Source: Plantactinospora mayteni
GTDB taxonomy: Bacteria; Actinomycetota; Actinomycetes; Mycobacteriales; Micromonosporaceae
DNA: 64,000 nt
Assembly (NCBI RefSeq): GCF_016862935.1
Contig: NZ_BONX01000066.1
Coordinates: forward strand, 1 to 64,000
Direction of reading: 5' to 3'
Shown here: piece after piece, positions 7,985 to 14,911 of the stretch
How the letters are laid out: each line of letters opens with the position of its first letter
Numbering within the stretch: position 1 is the first letter of the stretch
Notes under the pieces: generated by a model
What the model was told of the DNA's origin: nothing
Seen by the model: the letters and a program-made list of their open reading frames with translations, nothing else
Database searches by the model: none
Program-made: the position numbers and the translations under genes

Positions 7985-8296
7985 TCAGGCCACGCCGTAG
8001 AGCCGATTGAGGTCGAGTAGGTGATGGCCTACGACCGAGCGGCCGATCACGTCGAGCACGAGCACCAGAAACACGTTGGGTGTCTCGGATCGCACGAGGA
8101 CGTGCTCGTAGACGCTCTCAGGCATCCTCCAGGCGTAGGGCACCGCTCCCGCCGAAAAGTCGTGACCGCCGAAGTCCTCCGGTGGAATGGCCTCGAAGTA
8201 TGGCCAGAAGTCGAACGGCGGCTCCTCGTCCGGGTCGACCTTGATCGGATGTGGCGCCATCGTGGCTTTGTAGTCGTCTTCGGTGAGCTTCGGCAT
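7985..8296 (-). CDS. Hypothetical protein, 103 aa
   Basis: Small acidic protein beginning MPKLTEDDYKATMAPHPIKV and continuing through PPFDFWPYFEAIPPEDFGGH to VLVRSETPNVFLVLVLDV near the end. I do not recognise the family, but the mix of aromatic and acidic residues and the uniform codon use support a real gene. ATG 8296 is chosen because everything upstream in that frame is low-complexity arginine/alanine sequence. The C-terminal half contains a hydrophobic strand pair rather than a membrane helix. It is divergent from the lipoprotein gene at 8581. Confidence 0.6.
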   Translation of the reverse strand: MPKLTEDDYKATMAPHPIKVDPDEEPPFDFWPYFEAIPPEDFGGHDFSAGAVPYAWRMPESVYEHVLVRSETPNVFLVLVLDVIGRSVVGHHLLDLNRLYGVA

Positions 8297-8580
8297 CCGA
8301 CCAGGATGGCAAGCCAGGGCCGCTGACGCGGTCGGGTAAGCAAGGCACCCACCGGCTGCGGCCCTTGGCCTGGCGTCCGGGCTCGAACCAACCGCCGTCA
8401 CCTGGTTGCGGAAACTCAACCGCCGCAGGACCCGGCGTACCATCCGCGGCATGACAGCGTGCTGACGTGGGTCAGGTCGGCGAACCGTGGGTCGGCAACC
8501 TGACACTTCCTCGTGAACTGGAGCCGAGAACCGCGCATCTCAACTCGGGACAGCCACTCTTCACGAACGGAAGGACCTGT

Positions 8581-9276
8581 ATGCGTACCAAGTCCCTGTT
8601 GGGCATCGTCCTTGCTCTTGCCGCCACTGCCGCGTGTACCTCGACGGAACGACGTCCGGGAGTTGCGGCGCCCGCCGGTTCACCTGCGCCGATCGGCAGC
8701 GGCACCGCTTCCGCCGTACCGTCGGCAGCGCTGGCGGAACCGACCGCACGAGCCACGCCGTCTGCGCCAGTTGGGGCGACCACGGGGGCGTCCCGGGGTG
8801 GCGAGCAGAGCGAGATCCGCAAGACCGACTGGCCCAATGTCGCCGTGAAAGGGTTGACGTTCTGCGGTGAGGCGGACGATGTCGTACGGTTCCGCGACGG
8901 TTCGAACGGCCTCGACATCCCCTGCCGGATGCTCCCAGGTGGGGCACGGCCGGTCTATGGGGAGTTCCTCGTCGAAGAACCCGCGAACGCGCCGGCCCGG
9001 GGGGATGCGCTCGTGCTCGTCGAACTCGGCAACCCCGATGCCGCAAGGCAGCAGGCACTCGTCCCGATCCAGATCGGATTCGACGGGAAGACCCGGGAGG
9101 CGTGGCCCGTCATCAAGGGCGACCCTTCCAGCGCGGCCGGAGACAAGGTGATGACGTTCACCTCGTACCGGATCGAGAGGCAGACGGTCGTGACCACCGT
9201 CAAGCGGTTGGACGGTAAGACGGAGACCCGGCGGTACCGGCTAGCCGGCATGCACGGCCCATGGGAACGATTCTGA
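8581..9276 (+). CDS. Putative lipoprotein, 232 aa
   Basis: The N-terminus MRTKSLLGIVLALAATAAC is a lipoprotein signal peptide with lipobox LAATAAC, so Cys19 would be lipidated and the protein anchored to the outer face of the membrane. A Ser/Ala/Pro-rich linker of about 60 residues follows, then a compact domain with two cysteines (TFCGEADD and DIPCRML) and VFTSYRIE-like strands. ATG 8581 follows a GGAAGG ribosome binding site. I do not recognise the domain. It converges directly, with no gap, on a receptor Ser/Thr kinase gene whose extracellular domain it could conceivably meet; that is inference from location only. Confidence 0.76.
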   Translation: MRTKSLLGIVLALAATAACTSTERRPGVAAPAGSPAPIGSGTASAVPSAALAEPTARATPSAPVGATTGASRGGEQSEIRKTDWPNVAVKGLTFCGEADDVVRFRDGSNGLDIPCRMLPGGARPVYGEFLVEEPANAPARGDALVLVELGNPDAARQQALVPIQIGFDGKTREAWPVIKGDPSSAAGDKVMTFTSYRIERQTVVTTVKRLDGKTETRRYRLAGMHGPWERF

Positions 9277-10779
9277 TCAGCCGCTCTGCGGTGGCGTCGC
9301 CGCCAAGGATGGCCGGTCAGGCGCCGAACGGGGGATCACGGTCCCGGAACCGGTGGCTTGCGGCACGAGCGAGTTCTTCACGCGCAGGCTGTCCAGGATC
9401 TGGTCGGTCCGTTCGATCTGGTCCACCTGCTTGATCTGGATGTATACGCCATAGCCGTTATCCGCCGGAGTCAGAAGAACCTCGCTGAACGAGATCGACG
9501 TACCGTGGCAACCGGCCCATGCCCGTACCCAGCCCGTCAGGCCGCCAACGGCAACCGGACGTGCCGGGTGCGGGGTGCATCCGTTGTGGGCCGGCAGCGC
9601 CGGAGCTGCCTGCCCCGCACCGAGCGACCTGCTGGCGCCGGCGAAGACGCCGGGTACCCCGCTGCCTGGGTCCGGCCACGCGCTGAGATCCGGTCCGACC
9701 AGGAGACCGGGCGCCTGGCCCGGCGCGAGGCGTACCGTCCCCGGATTCCAGCCGGCGTCCTTCAGCTGCTTCGCCCAGCCGGCGGGCACCGCGATCGAGA
9801 GCATGCTCGAGGCGTCGCTCACCCGTACCCAACCAGGAGCGAAAGCTCCTGCCGGGCCGGCAGAACCGGACAGGGCAAGCGTGGCTGCGACGATCGTGAC
9901 CGCGCCTGCCGGCACCCGGAGGGCCCGTCGACGCCACCGGTGAGCCCTGACCTGATCTCGCGCCCGTGCTATGTCGACGGTCTTGTCGAGCGCTTCGGCG
10001 AAGGCCGCGGCGGAGGCCCAACGCCGGTGCGGATCGCGATGGAGCGCCCGAAGTACGACCTCGTCGACGTACGTCGGTATGCCGGGCCTGAGTTTCGACG
10101 GCCGGAGTGCCGGCCGGGAGGGGACGGATCCAACGAGGCCGTGTTCCGCAGTGCCGGGAGCCCTGCCGGTGAGCATGTGGTAGGTCAGCGCCCCGATCGC
10201 GTACACGTCAGCCCGGACATCGAGGCCACCGCCGGGACGGGCCTGCTCGGGCGCCATGTAGCCGGGTGTTCCGGCCACGACCGTGAAGCCCGACGCGTGC
10301 GCGATGGCCTTGGCCAAGCCGAGGTCAGCCACCAGCACCCGCTCTTCGTCGGCGGCTCGGTCGAACAGCACGTTCGACGGCTTCAGGTCTCGGTGCAGGA
10401 CGCCGATTTCGTGCAGCACGGCAACGCTCCGTGCGATGTCAGCCCCGGTTCGCAACGCATGCGGGACCAGCATCGGCCCAGCGGCGAGCCGATCAGCCAA
10501 CGTGCCGCCGGCCGCGTACGTCATGACGAAGTACGGCCGCCCGTCGGGCAACTCGCCGATGTCCAGTACCCGCACGAGCCGTTCCGAGTCGGCGCGACGC
10601 ATGATCCGCGCCTCCTGCCCGAACCGAGCCCGGATGTCGGCCTGGTGGGCCCAGTTGTCGGCCAGCACCTTGATCGCCACGGAGGACTCCAGTGCGTCGT
10701 CCTCGGCGAGCCAGACCGTGGCGAAGGCACCGGAACCCAGGCGCCTCGTGACACGGTAACGGCCGATCTTGTGCGGCAT
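9277..10779 (-). CDS. Receptor Ser/Thr protein kinase, 500 aa
   Basis: Membrane kinase with an N-terminal Hanks-type catalytic domain (residues 1-270): glycine loop LGSGAFATVW, catalytic Lys in VAIKVLADN, HRDLKPSNVLFD catalytic loop, a DLG instead of DFG metal-binding motif, and GTPGYMAPEQ activation segment. A juxtamembrane stretch and one membrane helix (VPAGAVTIVAATLALSGSAG) lead to an extracellular domain of about 190 residues with two Cys and no PASTA repeats. Its promoter region is shared with the ECF sigma gene at 10865. A TAGATT box 11 nt before ATG suggests a leaderless transcript. Kinase-linked ECF factors are a known regulatory class, so this kinase may control that sigma factor. 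Confidence 0.93.
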   Translation of the reverse strand: MPHKIGRYRVTRRLGSGAFATVWLAEDDALESSVAIKVLADNWAHQADIRARFGQEARIMRRADSERLVRVLDIGELPDGRPYFVMTYAAGGTLADRLAAGPMLVPHALRTGADIARSVAVLHEIGVLHRDLKPSNVLFDRAADEERVLVADLGLAKAIAHASGFTVVAGTPGYMAPEQARPGGGLDVRADVYAIGALTYHMLTGRAPGTAEHGLVGSVPSRPALRPSKLRPGIPTYVDEVVLRALHRDPHRRWASAAAFAEALDKTVDIARARDQVRAHRWRRRALRVPAGAVTIVAATLALSGSAGPAGAFAPGWVRVSDASSMLSIAVPAGWAKQLKDAGWNPGTVRLAPGQAPGLLVGPDLSAWPDPGSGVPGVFAGASRSLGAGQAAPALPAHNGCTPHPARPVAVGGLTGWVRAWAGCHGTSISFSEVLLTPADNGYGVYIQIKQVDQIERTDQILDSLRVKNSLVPQATGSGTVIPRSAPDRPSLAATPPQSG

Positions 10780-10864
10780 TGAAACAATCTATCCCGTGTC
10801 CGCTGCTGATCCGGCGTGACTACATAGCGCATAGGCGACACACAGCCGCGATCGGGGGCCACGA

Positions 10865-11407
10865 ATGAAGGACGATCCGCAGACTGAAGATCTTGCCCGC
10901 CGCGCGGCGGTCGGTGACAGCAAGGCGCTCGATGCGCTGCTGGCCCGGATCAGCTCCCATGTGCTCCAGCAATGTATCCGCATCCTGCCGTGCCGACAGG
11001 ACGCGGAGGAGGCGTGCCAGGATGCGTTGTTGCAGGTGGCGCGCAAGATCACCAGCTTTGAGGGGCGCTCTCGGTTCTCCACCTGGCTGTACGTCGTCAC
11101 GGCGAACTGCGCACGTCAGACCTACCGCTCGCTTCGTCGGCGGGCGGCTGAACAGGCCGGCTCGCTACCGCTTGTCGAGGTCGCGGATCCGCGGCGAACG
11201 AGTGTCATCGCCGGCTCGCGGCTGGACCTACTCGACGCGCTGGAACGGCTGGAGGCGCACCGTCCCGAGTTGGTCGCTCCGCTGGTTCTCCGGGATCTCT
11301 GCCAGCTCGACTACCACGACATCGCCGAGCAGTTGAAGATTCCCATCGGCACATTGAAGTCCCGGATCCACCACGCGCGTAAGCACGTCCGTAGCTCATT
11401 GCAGTGA
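10865..11407 (+). CDS. ECF-type RNA polymerase sigma factor, 180 aa
   Basis: Two-domain extracytoplasmic-function sigma factor. The sigma2 region includes DAEEACQDALLQVARKITSF and FSTWLYVVTANCARQTYRSL (the -10 recognising segment). Sigma4 includes LVLRDLCQLDYHDIAEQLKI and GTLKSRIHHARKHVRSSL, the helix-turn-helix that recognises the -35. There is no anti-sigma factor gene beside it. Instead, the divergent neighbour is a receptor Ser/Thr kinase, so control by phosphorylation is a reasonable hypothesis. ATG 10865 follows CGGGGG. Its TGA stop (11405-11407) is the first three bases of a 92-bp repeated element. Confidence 0.91.
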   Translation: MKDDPQTEDLARRAAVGDSKALDALLARISSHVLQQCIRILPCRQDAEEACQDALLQVARKITSFEGRSRFSTWLYVVTANCARQTYRSLRRRAAEQAGSLPLVEVADPRRTSVIAGSRLDLLDALERLEAHRPELVAPLVLRDLCQLDYHDIAEQLKIPIGTLKSRIHHARKHVRSSLQ

Positions 11408-11496
11408 ACCTTTTTCAACCTCCCCTTGCGGTTCGTCGGACCGCGAGGTCGGACGCGGTGTGTGAGCGCCGCGCGGTTCAGGTTGAAAAAGGTTCA
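11405..11496 (+). repeat. 92-bp inverted-repeat element, copy 1
   Basis: Bounded by perfect 17-bp terminal inverted repeats (TGAACCTTTTTCAACCT and its complement). The interior holds a hairpin (CCTTGCGGT/ACCGCGAGG with one G-U pair in RNA) and a second GC-rich arm. It is the same length as, and about 90% identical to, the element at 28710-28801. The first three bases are the stop codon of the sigma factor gene. It encodes no protein. Candidate functions are a transcription terminator/3'-UTR structure or a non-autonomous mobile element. Confidence 0.85.
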
Positions 11497-11892
11497 GTCT
11501 GGGTGACCGGAGTGATCGGTTGAATGGCTGTACCACGAAGTCAATCTCGCTCTTCACCCGACTACCGCCGACGCGCATAGTGGCTCGATAACGCGTGGAC
11601 ACAGGCAGGGCGCTCTGACGGACGTTGCTGAGCCGCCGTCCCGTGCTGGCCCGGGGCCGCCTTCACCCGCCGTCCGGCCTCGCAACCGTTGGAACGAGCA
11701 AGCGGGTAGCGCTGCTAACTCCTTCTCGGCAGTTCCGGCTGGCGACTGGCATGGCAGGCCGGTCACGATGCGTGACGACCCGGCCGGGGTGGCAGGCACG
11801 GGCCGTGGCAGAACGCTGCTGCCCGTGCGGCGGATCGCGGATACCGCTGGCAGGGGCGCGACCGGCCGTTGCTTCAGGGAATACCTGGCAGT
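11497..11892. other. Intergenic region without a supported gene
   Basis: About 400 bp between the repeat element and the PadR operator. Open frames on both strands lack start signals and recognisable sequence. I see no RNA gene or remnant here. Confidence 0.4.
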
Positions 11893-11907
11893 ACTATGCA
11901 TCATAGT
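11893..11907. promoter_or_regulatory. Candidate PadR operator
   Basis: ACTATG-CAT-CATAGT is a perfect 6+3+6 inverted repeat 28 bp before the padR start, immediately upstream of a TAGGGT -10-like hexamer (11910-11915). AT-rich ATG/CAT dyads in this position are typical of autoregulated PadR genes. The match to this particular protein is inferred from location. Confidence 0.5.
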
Positions 11908-11935
11908 TCTAGGGTTAGGAGCGGGATGAGGTCTC

Positions 11936-12301
11936 ATGAAGGTCGCTAAGGATCTGGTGGCCGCCTCGGCGACACCGATGGTGCTCGGCATCCTGGCCGA
12001 CGGCGAGAGCTACGGCTACGCCATCCTCAGACGGATCAACGAGCTGTCCGGGGGCGAGCTGGACTGGACCGAGGGGCTGCTGTACCCGTTGTTGCACCGG
12101 CTTGAGCGTCTCGGTCATGTGGAGTCGAGCTGGCAGACGGTCACCGGAGAGCGAAAGCGCAAGTACTACCGCATCACCGACAGGGGCCTGGCTGAGCTGG
12201 CCGAGCAGCGCCGGCAGTGGGACACCGTCGTGGACGCGCTCAAGGAGATCTGGCATGACCGTGTGCCGCAGACGGTGAACCCGCTGGAGAGTCCCGCATG
12301 A
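11936..12301 (+). CDS. PadR-family transcriptional regulator, 121 aa
   Basis: Winged-helix repressor. ATPMVLGILADGESYGYAIL is the PadR N-terminal signature, followed by GLLYPLLHRLERLGHVESSW (recognition helix), the wing ERKRKYYRITDRGLAEL, and a dimerisation helix. Length is typical of the short PadR-s2 type. The stop overlaps the next gene by 4 bp (ATGA at 12298-12301), so both are co-translated. Such PadR genes are regularly coupled to membrane proteins carrying a permease-prefix domain, as here, and usually repress their own operon until a ligand binds. Confidence 0.94.
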   Translation: MKVAKDLVAASATPMVLGILADGESYGYAILRRINELSGGELDWTEGLLYPLLHRLERLGHVESSWQTVTGERKRKYYRITDRGLAELAEQRRQWDTVVDALKEIWHDRVPQTVNPLESPA

Positions 12302-13674
12302 CGGCGCAGGACGGGCATGAGGAGTTGGAAGCGCAGTTCGCGCAGTGGCGGCAGTACGTGCTTCGCCGCAGAGAGCTGCAACCGTTCGACGCCGACGAGC
12401 TTGAAGACCACCTCCGCGGCTCCGTTGACGAGCTCGTCGCGGCGGGCCTGAGCCCGGATGAGGCGTTCCTGGTCGCAGTCAAACGGATGGGGAGCCTCGA
12501 CGAACTCTCCCGCGAGTTCGCCCGGGAGCATTCGGAACGGCTGTGGAAGCAACTGGTGCTGACCGCCGACTCCCGCAGCCCGGTCGCCGGCACACGCTCC
12601 CGGCGGGACCTCTGGGCCATGGTCGGCTGCGCGGCGGGCGCGGTGGCGTCCGTCAAGGTGCCAGCACTGTTCGGGCTGAGTCTTGAGGACGACAGCTCGT
12701 TCTACGCGCGGAACTTCACCCTGTTCGCACTGCCCTGGCTGGCGGCGTTCCTGGCCTGGCGCCGGAAAGCCGGACGGTCGGTGCTCGCGATACTGGTGGC
12801 GCTGTTCGCTCTCGGCGCCGTGGCGGCCAATGCCTACCCCCTGGCGGACACGTCGCAGTCCGTGGTCGTCACCAGCATCCACCTTCCGATCGCCCTGTGG
12901 CTCGTGGTCGGCCTGGCCTATGTCGCCGACGACTGGCGCTCCTTCCGCCGACGCATGGACTTCATCCGCTTCACCGGCGAGTGGTTCATCTACTTCATAC
13001 TCATGGCCCTCGGCGGCGGCGTACTCTCCGCGTTCCTCTTCAACACCTTCAAGGCCATCGGCATCCTCCCGGAGGAGTTCATCTCGCATTGGCTCCTTCC
13101 CTGCGGCGCCACGGCCGCAGTCGTCGTGGCCGGGTGGCTCGTCGAGGCCAAACAGAGTGTCGTCGAGAACATCGCGCCGGTCCTCACCCGGCTGTTCACC
13201 CCGCTCTTCACAGCCGCCCTCCTCGCCTTCCTCGTCGCCGTCGTCTGGACCAACCACGGCATCGACGTCGAGCGCGAAGCGCTGATCCTGTTCGACCTCC
13301 TGCTGGTCGTGGTGCTGGGCCTGCTGCTCTACTCGCTCTCGGCCCGCGATCCGCTGGCCCCACCCGGCCCGTTCGACAAACTCCAGCTCGCACTCGTGGT
13401 CAGTGCGCTGGCCATCGACGTGCTCGTGCTGGTCGAGATCACCGGGCGCATCACCGACGAATACGGCAGTACGCCCAACAGGGCAGCCGCGCTCGGCGAG
13501 AACGTCATCCTGCTGGTCAACCTCGCGTGGTCGGCGTGGCTCCTGCTGACCTTCATCCGTCGGCGCACGCCGTTCGCGGCGCTCGAACGTTGGCAGACCG
13601 GCTACCTGCCGGTGTACGCCGCGTGGGCCTGGATCGTGGTCCTCGTCTTTCCTCCGCTGTTCAGCTACGTCTAA
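12298..13674 (+). CDS. PadR-linked membrane protein with permease-prefix-like N-terminus, 458 aa
   Basis: The first 85 residues (for example PFDADELEDHLRGSVDELVA, then GLSPDEAFLVAVKRMGSLDE) match the cytosolic helical permease-prefix domain 1 that accompanies PadR regulators. The rest consists of about ten to eleven hydrophobic segments (such as FTLFALPWLAAFLAW, SVLAILVALFALGAVAANAY, ALILFDLLLVVVLGLLLYSL) without transporter ATPase motifs. Function is unknown; it may act as a sensor or as the effector of the PadR switch. Its ATG overlaps the padR stop, which fixes the start. Confidence 0.78.
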   Translation: MTAQDGHEELEAQFAQWRQYVLRRRELQPFDADELEDHLRGSVDELVAAGLSPDEAFLVAVKRMGSLDELSREFAREHSERLWKQLVLTADSRSPVAGTRSRRDLWAMVGCAAGAVASVKVPALFGLSLEDDSSFYARNFTLFALPWLAAFLAWRRKAGRSVLAILVALFALGAVAANAYPLADTSQSVVVTSIHLPIALWLVVGLAYVADDWRSFRRRMDFIRFTGEWFIYFILMALGGGVLSAFLFNTFKAIGILPEEFISHWLLPCGATAAVVVAGWLVEAKQSVVENIAPVLTRLFTPLFTAALLAFLVAVVWTNHGIDVEREALILFDLLLVVVLGLLLYSLSARDPLAPPGPFDKLQLALVVSALAIDVLVLVEITGRITDEYGSTPNRAAALGENVILLVNLAWSAWLLLTFIRRRTPFAALERWQTGYLPVYAAWAWIVVLVFPPLFSYV

Positions 13675-13809
13675 CCGAGACGGTCCACCCCAATGACACC
13701 AATGTCGCCGGCTCGGCGGTGTGACAGGCCGGTCGCAACGCTCGCGCGCCAAACACGCACACTCGGCCAAGCCGTGCCCCCATGCCCACGAGATCCGGGG
13801 CGAGGGCGC

Positions 13810-14152
13810 GGACACCCGGTACGCCCGCAGCGTGGACAGACGCAGCCGGTCCTCAAGCCCGCGACGGCCAGTACTCCAGCCACCGCTTCATCGTCCAGAC
13901 CTCGGCCATCGCATCCGGCCCGGACGGCCCAAGCACCTCGACCAAACCCCGCTCGGCCGCCGCGCGGGTCGTGAACCCGCCCCGCCGTAGCCGCTTCTGC
14001 CGCCTGTCGGGCCCAGGCACGTGAGCGTCGTAGTACCAGCGGCCGTGCCCCGACTGGCCGCGCCAGGGACAACGGGCGCCCAACTGTCGGCCGGTCTCGG
14101 CTGACCGGCACGCACACCGCAGTTACACCGTCCCGTTGCTGGTAGCGGCCAT
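13810..14152 (-). pseudogene. Decayed tyrosine-recombinase (phage-type integrase) N-terminus
   Basis: Reading the minus strand from ATG 14152: MAATSNGTV, an in-frame TAA (14123-14125), then CACRSAETGRQLGARCPWRG and RWYYDAHVPGPDRRQKRLRR. This is the cysteine-containing arm-binding domain of actinomycete tyrosine integrases. The core-binding start follows (VWTMKRWLEYW), then a frameshift near 13853 into LEDRLRLSTLRAYRVS, after which homology ends. The catalytic domain (R...HxxR...Y) is absent. A nonsense mutation, a frameshift and loss of the C-terminus make this a clear relic. It lies about 270 bp from the 3' end of a tRNA-Lys gene, the classic integration context. Confidence 0.65.
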
Positions 14153-14424
14153 CACGACCGCCCCCCGCCACAGGTCCAGCCCGGCAGGCTGTCCACCGCA
14201 CCGGCCCCAGAACCGCGTCAACCGACCAGATCTTGAGATTTCTTCTGTTGAACAGGTCACAACCTCAATTACCGGAGGAGGACCTTCAACCCCAAGATCG
14301 GGAGTTCGGGCTACCGGCGACCACTACATCCCGGGTTCATGTGGGGCACGACCGTCCCCCGCATGTGCCTCACATCGTCTATCAGAGACCTCGATGCTTG
14401 GCTATCTTCCCTGCTCAAATGTTG

Positions 14425-14497
14425 TGGGCCGCCGGGGACTCGAACCCCGAACCTAAGGATTAAAAGTCCTCAGCTCTGCCAATTGAGCTAGCGACCC
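14425..14497 (-). tRNA. tRNA-Lys (anticodon TTT)
   Basis: A 73-nt cloverleaf on the minus strand: acceptor GGGTCGC pairs with GCGGCCC (one G-U), the D-arm contains AGCTCAATTGGCAGAGC, the anticodon loop CTTTTAA carries TTT, and the T-arm is GGGGTTCGAGTCCCC. CCA is not encoded. The 3' half faces the integrase relic at 13810-14152, consistent with use as an attachment site. Confidence 0.96.
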
Positions 14498-14502
14498 GCC
14501 AG

Positions 14503-14884
14503 GTGTCGAGGGTACCGGAAGGCGTCGTCGCCGATCTCGACGGCTCACGCAGCGGGCGTGCTTCCTCCCAAAGGGCACGGCACCGCACACGGCTCGACTT
14601 CCCGGCCAACGCTCCTGCTGGCCCAGCCCGGCGGTACTCACCGACGTTGGCACCCGGTCGCGGCCGGCGGGCCGGTACCGTCGAGAGCACCGCAACACCG
14701 GGGCCCGGAGGTAGTGCGCTGCTGGCTGTCGCGATCGGCGTGGGCCTGAGCTTCGTGGCGGCGGGCCTGGTCGGTTGGCGGGCACGTCCGGGCAACCGGA
14801 CCGGTCCGCTGCTGGTCGCCGTCGGCCTGGCGTGGTGGCTCGCCAAGCTTCCCGTCCCGCTGTCGCTGCCCGACGGGCTGGCTG
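14503..14884 (+). pseudogene. N-terminal membrane segment of the following sensor kinase, separated by a frameshift
   Basis: This frame encodes ALLAVAIGVGLSFVAAGLVG, WRARPGNRTGPLLVAVGLAW and WLAKLPVPLSLPDG, which are the first membrane helices expected for the kinase downstream. The downstream frame, extended upward, reads LWYAPEPWATVLVHLVVAFP. Joining the two at about 14876-14884 by removing one G gives a continuous family-like sequence. The gene is therefore broken by a one-base insertion, or the sequence carries an error. The start is uncertain (TTG 14647 or further upstream). Confidence 0.5.
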
Positions 14885-14911
14885 TGGTACGCGCCGGAGC
14901 CCTGGGCCACC

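Noticed and set aside
11405-11496. Insertion sequence
   Set aside because: The element is only 92 bp, has no transposase and shows no obvious target-site duplication; kept as a palindromic repeat.
12166-13815. 549-codon minus-strand frame opposite the PadR-linked membrane protein
   Set aside because: Shadow frame; only its first residues coincide with the integrase relic by chance of position.
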